Shown piece after piece: positions 1-8,421 of a stretch of 64,000 bases of DNA (within the stretch, counting starts at the first letter, position 1; each line of letters begins with the position of its first letter). The notes below the pieces were generated by a model. It did no database searches, was not told where the DNA came from, and was given only the letters and a program-made list of their open reading frames with translations. Both the position numbers and the translations under genes were made by a program. This stretch comes from Kribbella rubisoli (GTDB lineage Bacteria > Actinomycetota > Actinomycetes > Propionibacteriales > Kribbellaceae), in assembly GCF_004217145.1 (NCBI RefSeq), contig NZ_SHKR01000001.1, forward strand, positions 117,583 through 181,582. Direction: 5' to 3'.

Positions 1-2875
1 CGAAGTGGGATGCCAGGCGGAGCGTGGCTCGCCAGAGTTCCTCTGAGGCCGGGGAGAAGCTCAGGCCGGTCTGGAGGGCGGTGCGGGCGAGGTTGCCGTC
101 GTTGTGGCTGAGGGACGCCTCGGCGAGCCGCAGGGCTGCGTCGACGACGGCCTCGGCCATCCGGCGCTCGATGCCGGACGCGGCGAGCCACGAGTAGCGG
201 CCGCCGGGCAGGTTCGACCAGGCGGGACCGTGGACCAGGCTGAGCGCCGTCGACAGCGGACCACGCGGGTCGTCCACCATCGTCGCCTGCTTCGCCAGGG
301 TCCGGAACACGTCCCAGTCGACCCGGACCACGCTGCGGTTGAGCATCCAGCGGCCGGACTCGTCGGCGTACATCGCGTCCACCCCGACCCAGCGGCGGGT
401 GTGCTCCAGCGCGGCGTCCCGCAGCTCCTCGCTGATGCCGCGCGGCCAGATCGCACCAGCGAGCACGTTCGGGTGTACGCCGTAGTCCTGGCTCGCGAGG
501 AACGCGATGATCTCCGTCGACAGCGAGACCCGGCCCTCGTCGATGACACCGCGGGCGTCGACCTCTACCGGACCGAGCAGGTCGACCTCGACCGGAGCCG
601 GCTGGCTGAGATCGGTCGTCGAGAACTCGTACGCCGGCATGTCCTGCTCCGCGCGCCGCTTGTCGCGTGCATCCACCTCGGCCGCGTCGAACAGCGCAAC
701 CAGGTCGGCGAACTGCTCCGGGTTGACGCTGTGCGCGTCGACCTCGAGGCCGAGCAGCCGGCAGACGGCCTGGTTCTTCTCGTCCACGACGAACCGCCAC
801 GGCGAGTTGATCACGTCGCCGACCACGACGACCGCGATGCTGCGCTGGGCGTCCGCGGCCAGCCGGTTCAGCTGGTCCTGCTCCTCCGGCGACGGCGGCG
901 CGGACACGAAGATGATCTCCGAACCCCACAACGCCGCGTCCGGGTGCGTCATCCGGGCATCCGCGACCGAGTCGACGTTGCGCCGCTGGCATGCCTGCAC
1001 CTGTGCCTCGGTACGCCGGGCAACCTCGCCCATCGCGTCGTCGAGACGGATCCAGTAGCTCAGCCGCGACGGCGCCAGCGACGACAGGTCGTCGCCGAAT
1101 CCGACCATGCTGATGTGCGCGCCCTCGGACCACAGGTTGGTCGCGAGCTCGACGGCGAGCGAACCGACCACGTCGCGGGACGCGTTGGTCACGCCGCCGA
1201 ACGAGACGATCCCGTTCGCGGTGTCGAGGTCGATCAGCACCGTGGCGCCGTCGGCGTTCTGGCCGACCGTGACCAGCGTCGGGTACGGCGCGGGCGCGTT
1301 CACCTCGCCGCTCGGACCGTACGCCCGGCGCAGCGTCCACCGGGTGCCTTCGGCAATCGCCTGCCACGGACCGGGCGGCTCGGGCTGAGCCTCGTACGGG
1401 TCGAGCACCAGCGTCAGCGCCCGGTCGGTCACCAGCGCGGCGACCACCTTCGGCATCGACCGCTCCGACTGCGTCATGTCCGCGCCGAGCTTGCGCAGCG
1501 CGTTGTCGACGAACTGCGCGGTCGGCACGTCCGACGCGAGCCGCAGGCCGACCTCGGTCTGCCGGTGACCGGCAGCCTTCGGACCCGGACCCTGCGCCCA
1601 GCCGCGGCGCCGCTTCAGTGCCAGCGCCAGACCGGCTGCGAGCAGCGCCGCACCGAAGCCGTAGATACCGGCCTGCTGCAGGTTGATCCCGCCGTCGTCG
1701 GTCGCGACCGGAGTCGCCTCGGGAACCTGGATGCCGCCACCGGCGGGCTCGCCGTGCTCGGATTGGCCGGTCCCCGGAACGTGCGGCTCGACACTGACGC
1801 GCGGCTCCCCCGGCTTCACGTTCTTCGCGCCCGGGTCGCTCTGGCTCGTGCCGATGACGATCGACGAGCCCGGCTCGATGCCCTGCTCGGAGTACCGCGT
1901 CGGAGTACCGGACTCGTGCTTGCCGCCGGTCTTCGTCTCGGTCTTGGTCTCGGCCTTTGTGGTCGGCTTGACCGTGGGCTTGGCGGACGTCCGGGTCTCG
2001 GTGGTGGTCTTCGTGCTGACAGTGGTCTTGCCGGTTCGGTCGTCGATGCTGACGCGCACCGTGTGCACACCCGGGCCCTTGGCGTCGCTCGGCAGGCGCA
2101 CCTGCCAGCCCGGCATGATCAGATCCGGGTTGGTCAGCCGGCGGCCGTCGGGCTGGAGCTTGTTCTTGTTGAGGTCGTAGATCTCCTTGTACCGGCGGCC
2201 CTCGCCCAGATACCGCTCCGCGATGTCCCACAGGCAGTCGTAGTTGCGCCCCTGCGGCGGACGGACCTCGGTGTACTTGATGACCTGACCCTGGTGGTCG
2301 TGGTTCGTCCGTACGCCGGTCGTCGTCTTCTGATTGCCCGCGAGGATCTTGCTGGCGGCCTCGGTCTGACGGAACTGCGACGTCGCGGACTGGTCACCAC
2401 CGTGCCGTGCCGACACCGACGTCGGAGCGGCCGGGCCGGCCGTGGTGACCGCGCTCGCGACCGGCAGGCTGACGCCCGCGCCGGCGGCGATCAGTACGAC
2501 GGTGCCGATCAGCCGGCGGGCGATCGTCTGCGAACCGCCGCCGAACGGGATCCGCGGCGACAACCCGTGCCCGCGGATCTCGGCGACCGCTTCCGCGATC
2601 AGGCAGACGACGAAGTGCAGCCACGCGACCCAGATGAAGAACGCGATGATGCCGAGGACGGTCCGGATGCTCAGCTCGTCGAACAGCATGCTGCTGGTCG
2701 GCATCTTGTCCGGCCACGGAGTCCCGAAGAACCGCAGCAAGATGTACGGCACACCGCCGACGATCGCGAGGATCGCGAGCAGCGCGACGAACCCCTTCAA
2801 CCGGTCCGCGCCCGGACTCCCCGCCCGCCGCTGCGGCAACCGCGCCGCACGCACCGGCTCATTCGTCCTTACCAT
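1..2875 (-). CDS. LysM / BTAD-type membrane protein of the Tad locus (3' end outside window)
   Basis: Large membrane protein, 958 codons visible, continuing past the left edge. Residues 27-48, 70-93 and about 122-143 look like membrane helices. A LysM-like segment follows at about 209-262 (DCLWDIAERYLGEG, then NPDLIMPGWQVRLP), then a Thr/Lys/Pro-rich linker and a fourth helix at about 402-420. The region after about 758 (VEVDLLGPVEVDARG, then helical repeats) resembles the bacterial transcriptional activator (BTAD) architecture. ATG 2875 is preceded by GGAGGAG. It is the last gene of the pilus block, 21 bp after the PKD-like gene. LysM-BTAD proteins often sit in actinobacterial tad loci (recalled); a wall-anchored sensor or scaffold role is inference. 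Confidence 0.8.
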   Translation of the reverse strand, partial: MVRTNEPVRAARLPQRRAGSPGADRLKGFVALLAILAIVGGVPYILLRFFGTPWPDKMPTSSMLFDELSIRTVLGIIAFFIWVAWLHFVVCLIAEAVAEIRGHGLSPRIPFGGGSQTIARRLIGTVVLIAAGAGVSLPVASAVTTAGPAAPTSVSARHGGDQSATSQFRQTEAASKILAGNQKTTTGVRTNHDHQGQVIKYTEVRPPQGRNYDCLWDIAERYLGEGRRYKEIYDLNKNKLQPDGRRLTNPDLIMPGWQVRLPSDAKGPGVHTVRVSIDDRTGKTTVSTKTTTETRTSAKPTVKPTTKAETKTETKTGGKHESGTPTRYSEQGIEPGSSIVIGTSQSDPGAKNVKPGEPRVSVEPHVPGTGQSEHGEPAGGGIQVPEATPVATDDGGINLQQAGIYGFGAALLAAGLALALKRRRGWAQGPGPKAAGHRQTEVGLRLASDVPTAQFVDNALRKLGADMTQSERSMPKVVAALVTDRALTLVLDPYEAQPEPPGPWQAIAEGTRWTLRRAYGPSGEVNAPAPYPTLVTVGQNADGATVLIDLDTANGIVSFGGVTNASRDVVGSLAVELATNLWSEGAHISMVGFGDDLSSLAPSRLSYWIRLDDAMGEVARRTEAQVQACQRRNVDSVADARMTHPDAALWGSEIIFVSAPPSPEEQDQLNRLAADAQRSIAVVVVGDVINSPWRFVVDEKNQAVCRLLGLEVDAHSVNPEQFADLVALFDAAEVDARDKRRAEQDMPAYEFSTTDLSQPAPVEVDLLGPVEVDARGVIDEGRVSLSTEIIAFLASQDYGVHPNVLAGAIWPRGISEELRDAALEHTRRWVGVDAMYADESGRWMLNRSVVRVDWDVFRTLAKQATMVDDPRGPLSTALSLVHGPAWSNLPGGRYSWLAASGIERRMAEAVVDAALRLAEASLSHNDGNLARTALQTGLSFSPASEELWRATLRLASHF

Positions 2876-2896
2876 CGCTCCTCCATACCCCCACCA

Positions 2897-3838
2897 TCAA
2901 CCACCAATGGCCTGCGCTTCCTGTACAGGAAGCCGTTGTACTGCGGTCACGTTCGCTGCGCCGATCAAGTGCCAGCCGCTAGCCTTACCGACCCAGTAGA
3001 AAACCTCCCACGTGATGGTGAGCTTCACCGTGTACATCTTGTCCGGCTGAGTCGCGCTGGATCGCTCGTAGACGTGCTTGCATGTGTTGATCTGGTGGAA
3101 CGGGTCCTGGGTCTCGTCGTACCCGTCCGGGTCGTCTTCCGTCGTCACACCCATCAGGCACTTGAACGGCTTGGTGCCGTCGCCGGGATCGACCGTCATC
3201 GCGGCGACCCGGCCGCGCATTGTCAGGTTGTGCTCCGGGTCGATGTATCCGCTGAGCCTGCCCGGGTTATTTTGGTCGGCCTCCGCCTTTGAACTCTCCG
3301 CGGTCAGGGAGAAGAATGCAGGCACGTTGACGCGGGGCGTGAACGTCGGCATGACGACCAGGGCCGGCGGCGGATAGTTGCTCTTGAACGGATACCAGAA
3401 CGGCTCCATGTAGTTCGGGAACGGGCATTGCGCCTCTTCCACCGGACCCACCGGGACATAGGCGCGCTCCAGGTGGGCGTTGTCACCACCGTCGTACGTG
3501 TCGAGGTTGTAGTCGGTGATTGTGATCCGCATCACCCACTTCTTGCCGTCCGGCGCCTTGGGGAGTCGGATGCCGTCCGGGATGGTGAAGTCGCGGCATG
3601 GGATGAACGGCTTGCCCTTGAGCCGCTCCCGCCACGTGGGCGGTGCCGGGTAATTCGAACCGGTATGGGCCGGCCCGTTGCTGCAGTACGCACCGAAGCC
3701 AACCGAGTTGACGTACATGCTGCAGACCGACGTGCCGGTCTGGATCGTGTCAGCGGAGGCGGTGGAGACAGGGCCTGCCGTGAGTAGTGCGAGTACCGCG
3801 CTCAGGACGAGCAGTGTGCGGCCGACTCGGTTGTGCAT
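2897..3838 (-). CDS. secreted PKD-like protein of the Tad locus
   Basis: About 313 aa with a signal peptide (RVGRTLLVLSAVLALLTAG, cut probably near STASA). The C-terminal half has a PKD-like pattern: DPGDGTKPFKCLMG, then a CKHVY motif, and beta-strands ending TVKLTITWEVFYWVG. Such a domain would be an extracellular Ig-like fold. The ATG at 3838 is chosen because the signal peptide begins there and GGGGAG lies just upstream; the open frame extends 26 codons further without homologous character. It lies between the lipoprotein gene and the LysM-BTAD gene, so a pilus accessory or surface role is inferred. No enzyme motif is seen. Confidence 0.72.
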   Translation of the reverse strand: MHNRVGRTLLVLSAVLALLTAGPVSTASADTIQTGTSVCSMYVNSVGFGAYCSNGPAHTGSNYPAPPTWRERLKGKPFIPCRDFTIPDGIRLPKAPDGKKWVMRITITDYNLDTYDGGDNAHLERAYVPVGPVEEAQCPFPNYMEPFWYPFKSNYPPPALVVMPTFTPRVNVPAFFSLTAESSKAEADQNNPGRLSGYIDPEHNLTMRGRVAAMTVDPGDGTKPFKCLMGVTTEDDPDGYDETQDPFHQINTCKHVYERSSATQPDKMYTVKLTITWEVFYWVGKASGWHLIGAANVTAVQRLPVQEAQAIGG

Positions 3839-3947
3839 CCTCACTCCCCAGGACTCGTCTTCCGGCAGATTATCTTCGACCAGGGGCATCATGCCCGTTG
3901 CCCACTGCCCCGTCACCTCTTCGCAACCTCGAATTCCGTCTTCCGGA

Positions 3948-4595
3948 CTAGGCCGGATAATGGACTCCGGTGCACTTCACCCCGGTCGTCGTGGCCAGGC
4001 GGTACGGCAGCCAGCCGATCCCGGTCAGGATCATCTCGATCACCTCGGGCGAGCCCTTCGGCGTCACGACGGTCCAGTTCTTCGCCTTCGGATCCCAGTA
4101 CTGCGTGGTCTGCGAGCGGCACGTCTGCACCGCGACGGTGCCGTCGGCCGTCCGCTTCGCGCCGACGATGACCACGCTGCCCGGCGGCTTCATGATCCAG
4201 CCGTTGCGCTGGGCGTCGAAGATGCCCTGCGCAACGTCGGAGTAGAAGAACGACGGGAACTTCTTCTTCAGGACCGTGTCGTCTTTCGACACGAGGGCCT
4301 GGAAGTACAGCGGGTAGCTGGTCACGAGGCCTTGGACGGCGGGGTTCGAGGCGAAGTTCCCGGCTTCGATGATGATTTGGCCCTTGGGCGCCGTGGCCGG
4401 TTTGGTGGGCTTGGCGGTCGTGGCCGGCTGGGTGGGAGCGCTGGTGGTCGGCTCGGTGGACGGGGTGTCCGAGGACGTCGACGTGTCCGAGCCGCCGGCC
4501 GGGACCGGGAGGGTGCCGTCGTTCGAGTTCTTGCCGCAGGCACTCAACAGCAGGACAGCGGTCAGAACGACGGCCGGGAGGGCAAACCTACGCAC
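3948..4595 (-). CDS. lipoprotein of the Tad locus
   Basis: About 215 aa. The N-terminus is a lipoprotein signal (VLTAVLLLSAC), with the lipobox Cys near residue 19. A Ser/Thr/Pro linker of about 45 residues (TTSAPTQPATTAKPTKPAT) follows, then a compact domain ending in CTGVHYPA. GTG 4595 is preferred over TTG 4604 because AAAGGA then sits nine bases upstream; for the TTG it would abut the start codon. The domain, with two cysteines, resembles small secreted proteins common in actinobacterial pilus loci, but I do not recognise a named family. It is probably membrane-anchored on the outer face and acts with the pilus machine (inference from position). Confidence 0.7.
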   Translation of the reverse strand: MRRFALPAVVLTAVLLLSACGKNSNDGTLPVPAGGSDTSTSSDTPSTEPTTSAPTQPATTAKPTKPATAPKGQIIIEAGNFASNPAVQGLVTSYPLYFQALVSKDDTVLKKKFPSFFYSDVAQGIFDAQRNGWIMKPPGSVVIVGAKRTADGTVAVQTCRSQTTQYWDPKAKNWTVVTPKGSPEVIEMILTGIGWLPYRLATTTGVKCTGVHYPA

Positions 4596-4615
4596 GGGAG
4601 GCAATCCTTTGATCT

Positions 4616-5395
4616 CTAGCCGCCGGGCGGCTTCGTCGACGACGGCGGCTCCGAACTGGACGGCGGGCCGGACGGATCGCCGGACGGCGGCGGCGAGGAG
4701 TTGGTGTCGGGCGGCGGCGTGACGTTCGGCGAGCAGGTGGCGGGGAACGGGAACGGTGAGAGGGTCCAGGTCGGGGTCGGTGAGCCGACGGTCCAGGTCG
4801 GGCAGGGCAGGTCGATCGTCGGCGGGCGTGCGGTGGTGATGGGCGCGCCGGGGCCGTCGGTGGTCGGGTTCACCACGATCGGCGGGATCGTCGGGCTGTC
4901 GTCGGCCTTCTCGATGCCTTGCTCGGCATGCGCCTGACCGGTGCCGCTGGCCTTCAGGGAGGTCTTGCCGATCAGGCCCAGGAACGTGGTCTTGTTGGCG
5001 ATGTCGACCTGGATGTCGACCTCTTTGTCGGTCAGCGTGGTCGGGCCGCAGGCGGTCACGGCCGGGTCGTTGGTGCGCACCTGCGCGCAGAACCCGGCGA
5101 TCGCGACAGCCGCCTTGGCGGGGTCGATCTTGGCCTCGGCGACGTTCAGCTGGATCGCGGCGGCGCCGACACGGGCCGCCTCCTGGGCGTACCCGACCGC
5201 CCGCGACCGGGCGCCGAGCTGCCGGCCGCCGTCGATCACCAGACCGGCCAGGGTGAAGATCATCACCGCGAGGATCGCGACCGCGGGACTCAGCGCACCC
5301 CGCGAGAACAGCCGATGGTTGCCGGGGGCATCAATCCGGAAGAACTCGACGACCCGGGACCGGCGGCCGTGCTGGTGGTGGTCAGGAGCCGTCAC
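4616..5395 (-). CDS. TadG-like pilus assembly protein
   Basis: About 259 aa. Residues 30-60 (SRGALSPAVAILAVMIFTLA) followed by GLVIDGGRQLGARSRAVGYA form the N-terminal membrane helix and signature of the TadG/Rv3654c-like family. The C-terminal 90 residues are Pro/Ser/Thr-rich (PPPSGDPSGPPSSSEPPSS), an extended extracytoplasmic tail. GTG 5395 is chosen because it overlaps the end of the upstream tadE-like gene by 14 bp and follows a G-rich ribosome-binding stretch; the longer open frame is antisense-like sequence inside that neighbour. Unlike the two TadE proteins it lacks Glu at position +5 after the Gly (residue 38 is Ala), so class III cleavage is doubtful. Confidence 0.8.
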   Translation of the reverse strand: MTAPDHHQHGRRSRVVEFFRIDAPGNHRLFSRGALSPAVAILAVMIFTLAGLVIDGGRQLGARSRAVGYAQEAARVGAAAIQLNVAEAKIDPAKAAVAIAGFCAQVRTNDPAVTACGPTTLTDKEVDIQVDIANKTTFLGLIGKTSLKASGTGQAHAEQGIEKADDSPTIPPIVVNPTTDGPGAPITTARPPTIDLPCPTWTVGSPTPTWTLSPFPFPATCSPNVTPPPDTNSSPPPSGDPSGPPSSSEPPSSTKPPGG

Positions 5396-5825
5396 CGCGC
5401 ACCCCCCGGTACGGGTCGAGGGACGAGGTGAAGCGCTTGGTGATCGTGGTGTCGCCGCCGAGGCCGAGCAGCCCGAGGTCGCGGTAGTTGATCGTGCAAG
5501 TGACTTCGACCGACAACGGCGAACCGGCAACGAACCCGGTGGTGATCGAGCCGGACGCGGTCGTCTTGCAGGACTTGATCGCCTGGTTCATGGTCGTACT
5601 CACGGCCTGGTCGACACGGCTCTGGGCCTCGGGCAACGACCGGGCCTGGCTCGCGCTGCGGGCGCCGTCGCGGGCCGCGCTCTCCAGCAACGACGACGTC
5701 TGGAAGTACCGCCCGCAGGCCAGCAGGAACATGAACAGCAGGAGCAGCACGGGCGCAAGGATGACCATCTCCAGCGCCATGGTGCCGCGCTGACTACGGA
5801 TCCCCAGCTTCCGCTTCATCCTCAC
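5382..5825 (-). CDS. TadE-like minor pilin (second copy)
   Basis: 147 aa. It begins with a short basic leader, then QRGTMALEMVILAPVLLLL. This is a class III signal: Gly14, then Glu at +5 (Glu19), running straight into the membrane helix, as in TadE pseudopilins. The remainder is an extracellular domain with two Cys (KSCKTTAS and EVTCTINY) that could form a disulphide. The GTG at 5825 and the ATG at 5819 are both possible starts. It lies 4 bp after the first TadE gene and overlaps the TadG-like gene, so the three are translationally coupled. TadE proteins are processed by the prepilin peptidase and are needed for Flp pilus assembly (family knowledge). Confidence 0.85.
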   Translation of the reverse strand: MRMKRKLGIRSQRGTMALEMVILAPVLLLLFMFLLACGRYFQTSSLLESAARDGARSASQARSLPEAQSRVDQAVSTTMNQAIKSCKTTASGSITTGFVAGSPLSVEVTCTINYRDLGLLGLGGDTTITKRFTSSLDPYRGVRGDGS

Positions 5826-5829
5826 GCTC

Positions 5830-6261
5830 TCACTTGTCGGCTTGGAACTGTTCGATCTGGCCGGTGGCGGTCCGGCTCACCTTCAGCTTCAGGCCGGGGA
5901 CCAGCGAGACGGTGTCCCCGGTGACGGTGAACGAGACGGTGCCTTCCGGGCTGTTGTACGCCGGGAACGGGACGTCGGTGTGCTGCAACGTCGTGCCGCC
6001 GAGCTGCGCCGCGTACGACTGGATGTCCGAGCGGACCTTCTCCCCCACCGCCGTGGTGTAGACGGTCGGCTGCACCAGCCGGAGCCGGGACACGCCTTCT
6101 TCCGCGGCGTTCAGCGCGACGGAACGCCCGTACAGCCACAGGGCCGTCTGGATGGACAGGAAGATCAGCGTCAGGATCGCCGGTGCGAGGATGGCCAGCT
6201 CGAGTGTGCTGACCCCTCGCTCCGACCGCCTGCGCCGCAACGTCTTCCAGCCCGAACGCAT
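5830..6261 (-). CDS. tadE: TadE-like minor pilin (first copy)
   Basis: About 143 aa. The leader MRSGWKTLRRRRSERG is followed by VSTLELAILAPAILTLIFL. The Gly16 cleavage point and Glu21 at +5 are both present, giving a typical TadE pseudopilin N-terminus. The mature part (about 125 aa) is predicted outside the membrane, with a beta-rich end (VSFTVTGDTVSLVPGLKLKV) and no cysteine pair. ATG 6261 starts 12 bp after the pilin stop codon; the open frame further upstream overlaps the pilin and is rejected. With the pilin gene upstream and the second TadE 4 bp downstream it forms the pseudopilin part of the Tad operon. Confidence 0.87.
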   Translation of the reverse strand: MRSGWKTLRRRRSERGVSTLELAILAPAILTLIFLSIQTALWLYGRSVALNAAEEGVSRLRLVQPTVYTTAVGEKVRSDIQSYAAQLGGTTLQHTDVPFPAYNSPEGTVSFTVTGDTVSLVPGLKLKVSRTATGQIEQFQADK

Positions 6262-6272
6262 AGCTGCGACCG

Positions 6273-6494
6273 TCAGCTGCCCGTGTCGATATCGGCGGTG
6301 TGCTTGCTGATCACGCGCTTCACCACGACGCCGATCGCCAGTGCGGCGACGACCAGGATGCCCGAGATGATCGCCCACTCGAGTGCGGAGGCGCCCAACT
6401 CGGTGTGCCCCTGCCGCGCCCGGGCCCGCTGGGCCTGCGCCCGTGCGAACGCGTAGCGGGCCATGGTCCGCCAGAACATCAACTCCGAGGTCAT
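6273..6494 (-). CDS. flp: Flp-type prepilin
   Basis: 73 aa. A 34-residue basic cytoplasmic leader ends in ELG, followed by ASALEWAIISGILVVAALAI. Cleavage after Gly34 would leave Glu39 at +5 and a mature pilin of 39 residues, almost all one helix with a short tail (SKHTADIDTGS). This fits Flp/type IVb prepilins, which polymerise into the Tad pilus after prepilin peptidase cleavage. No peptidase gene is in the window. It lies after tadC and a 100-bp gap containing a small hairpin, and directly before the TadE genes. The leader is longer than the usual 10-20 residues of Flp prepilins. Confidence 0.85.
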   Translation of the reverse strand: MTSELMFWRTMARYAFARAQAQRARARQGHTELGASALEWAIISGILVVAALAIGVVVKRVISKHTADIDTGS

Positions 6495-6513
6495 CCGATT
6501 GCCTTCCAGATCG

Positions 6514-6533
6514 TGAGGCCGAAGCAGGCCTCA
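6514..6533 (-). other. 7-bp stem hairpin between tadC and flp
   Basis: TGAGGCC and GGCCTCA form a perfect stem around a six-base loop in the 100-bp gap between the tadC stop and the pilin start. It has no T-run, so it is not a classical terminator. It could adjust pilin versus secretion-machine expression or stabilise the pilin mRNA (inference). Confidence 0.4.
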
Positions 6534-6594
6534 GTATGCCCTGTACGACGGGCTACGCCGCCCTGCGGATCCCGTGCCCTGGCCACTGTTTTCC

Positions 6595-7515
6595 CTAACT
6601 TCCGAGGATGGCCACGCCGGCCGGGAAAGCCAGGAACAGGAAGAATGCCGAGATCATGACCAGCTGCGCAACCAGCATCGACTGAGAGCGCTCACCCGCC
6701 TTACCTTCCACGTCCGCCAGCTCCTTACGCCGCAGCGATGCCGCCCGCGCGAGCAGCGACGAGCGGATCTTCGCGCCCTCGTCACCGGCCAGGGCGAGCG
6801 CCGACGCAAGGTCCCGCAGCTCCTCCACACCGAGGTCCTCGCCGAGCAGTGCCATCGCGTCCCACGGCGTGATCCCGATCAGTCGCGCGTTCGCGAGCGC
6901 CTGACGGATCCGCGCCATCGCCCAGTGCTCGCCGATCGTTGACGCGGTCATCAGCGCCTCGGGCAGACCGCGGCCGCCGGCCAGGTTCATCGCGACCAGG
7001 TCGAGGAAGCTGCCGACCACGTGCCGGAAGTCGCGCCGCCGCTTCTCCGCCTCCTGCCGCAACGCCAGGTCAGGCAGGAAGAACGCCAGCGCCATGAACG
7101 CGAGCGTCACGATCGCCGGCGCCGCGCCCGGTGCGGCGAACCCGATCGCGGAGAACAGGAACAGCACGATCGGGATCAGGATCAGCGCGCCGAGGGCGAA
7201 GAACACCTTCGTGGCAAGCATTGCGGCGAACGGCTGGTTCATCACCGCGAGGTCGCGGCGGAGCTTGCCGAACGCCCAGCCGCGCGCGTTCGCCTCGGCC
7301 TCGAGCCGTCGGCCCAGCGTCTCCCGGGCCCGGTCGACGCCGCCGAGCACGCGCTCGCCGGCCGCACTCGCCGTCGCACCGCTGGTGTAGCCGCCGCGCC
7401 CGGCGTCGATCCGCGCGATCGTCGACAGCACGTTGGTCCGCGGCTTGATGAAGATCCGGATCGCGACGTACACGCCGAGGCCCGCCAGGCCGCCGGTGAT
7501 GAAGGCCCAGGTCAT
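6595..7515 (-). CDS. tadC: TadC-like inner-membrane platform protein
   Basis: 306 aa, type II secretion system F domain. It has an N-terminal helix (ITGGLAGLGVYVAIRIFI), a central helix pair (VFFALGALILIPIVLFLF and IVTLAFMALAFFLPDLAL), the cytoplasmic F-domain stretch (FLDLVAMNLAGGRGLPEAL), and a C-terminal helix (AQLVMISAFFLFLAFPAGV). TadB and TadC together form the membrane platform that couples the TadA motor to pilin extraction (family knowledge). Its start overlaps the tadB stop by four bases (ATGA), showing translational coupling. The hairpin-containing gap to flp follows. Confidence 0.88.
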   Translation of the reverse strand: MTWAFITGGLAGLGVYVAIRIFIKPRTNVLSTIARIDAGRGGYTSGATASAAGERVLGGVDRARETLGRRLEAEANARGWAFGKLRRDLAVMNQPFAAMLATKVFFALGALILIPIVLFLFSAIGFAAPGAAPAIVTLAFMALAFFLPDLALRQEAEKRRRDFRHVVGSFLDLVAMNLAGGRGLPEALMTASTIGEHWAMARIRQALANARLIGITPWDAMALLGEDLGVEELRDLASALALAGDEGAKIRSSLLARAASLRRKELADVEGKAGERSQSMLVAQLVMISAFFLFLAFPAGVAILGS

Positions 7516-8417
7516 CCGCTCACCGTTTCCATCCGGTCGTTACCCGGTCGGTTCAACCGGCCGTCGGTGCTCATGCCGATCAGGAACCGCTCCGGCACCT
7601 CGATCTTCGCCAGGCGTCGCAGCCACAGCAGGCCGAGCGCGTACAGCCCGATCACGATGGTCAGCACGGCCTGCCCGATGAAGCTCCGGTACGGCGCCAT
7701 GTACGTCGGGTTGAACAACACCAGGCCCGCGGCCATGATCAGCGTGATCGCGACGACCACCTGCACGCTGCGCCGCGTGGATCTCCGCTCCGCCGCGACC
7801 TTCCGCCGTACGTCGAGCTCCTCGCGCGCCGAGTCCGCCAGCGCGCTCAGCACCTCACGCAGACCGGGTCCGCGCAGCCGGGCGTTGAGCACCAGGGCTG
7901 CGACGATCAGGTCGGCGGACGGGTCGTTCAGGTCGTCGGCGAACCGCATAAGGGCCGAAGGCAACGGTTCGCGGATGCGCAGCCGGTCGACGAGCAGGTT
8001 CAGGCTGGGCTTGATCGCGGGTGCCGCGTTGACCGCGGTCGCCGGGATCGCCTGTTCCAGACCGACCGCGCCGGCGATCGTGTCGCGCAGCGCTTCGGTC
8101 CAGGTGGCCAGTGCGTCCAGCCGGTCGATCGCGCGACGTTCCTCACCGGTGCCGCCGAAGAAGCGGTCCGCCATACCGGCCAGGAGGCCGAGCGCGATGG
8201 CGAGCACCAGCCAACGGGTCACCACCAGCACCACCAGGCCGACCGCGATGCCGGCGCCGAGGCGGATCAGGTTCCGGCGGTTGTCGGCGCTGCGGTTGCG
8301 GAACAGCGACGGCGTCTCGTCCTTCGGCTCGGTACCGCGGATCGCGACGATCAGCAGCAGTGCCGCGCCGCCGACCACCGCACCGCACAGCAGCGCAAGC
8401 AAGGTCCGGTCGTTCAT
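7512..8417 (-). CDS. tadB: TadB-like inner-membrane platform protein
   Basis: 301 aa, type II secretion F-domain family. It starts with a membrane helix (ALLCGAVVGGAALLLIVAI), then a second hydrophobic pair (GIAVGLVVLVVTRWLVLAI), a cytoplasmic four-helix domain (DALATWTEALRDTIAGAVG, RFADDLNDPSADLIVAAL), and two C-terminal helices (VVVAITLIMAAGLVLFN, FIGQAVLTIVIGLYALG). It is the partner of TadC in the Tad platform. It starts 4 bp after the tadA stop and overlaps tadC by four bases. Length and order tadA-tadB-tadC match actinobacterial tad operons. Confidence 0.88.
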   Translation of the reverse strand: MNDRTLLALLCGAVVGGAALLLIVAIRGTEPKDETPSLFRNRSADNRRNLIRLGAGIAVGLVVLVVTRWLVLAIALGLLAGMADRFFGGTGEERRAIDRLDALATWTEALRDTIAGAVGLEQAIPATAVNAAPAIKPSLNLLVDRLRIREPLPSALMRFADDLNDPSADLIVAALVLNARLRGPGLREVLSALADSAREELDVRRKVAAERRSTRRSVQVVVAITLIMAAGLVLFNPTYMAPYRSFIGQAVLTIVIGLYALGLLWLRRLAKIEVPERFLIGMSTDGRLNRPGNDRMETVSG

Positions 8418-8421
8418 CGCC

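Noticed and set aside
104..3292. Long plus-strand open frame opposite the LysM-BTAD and PKD-like genes
   Set aside because: It is Arg/Val/Asp-biased with no domain, and the minus strand has proteins with clear helices, LysM and PKD motifs. High GC leaves antisense frames open.
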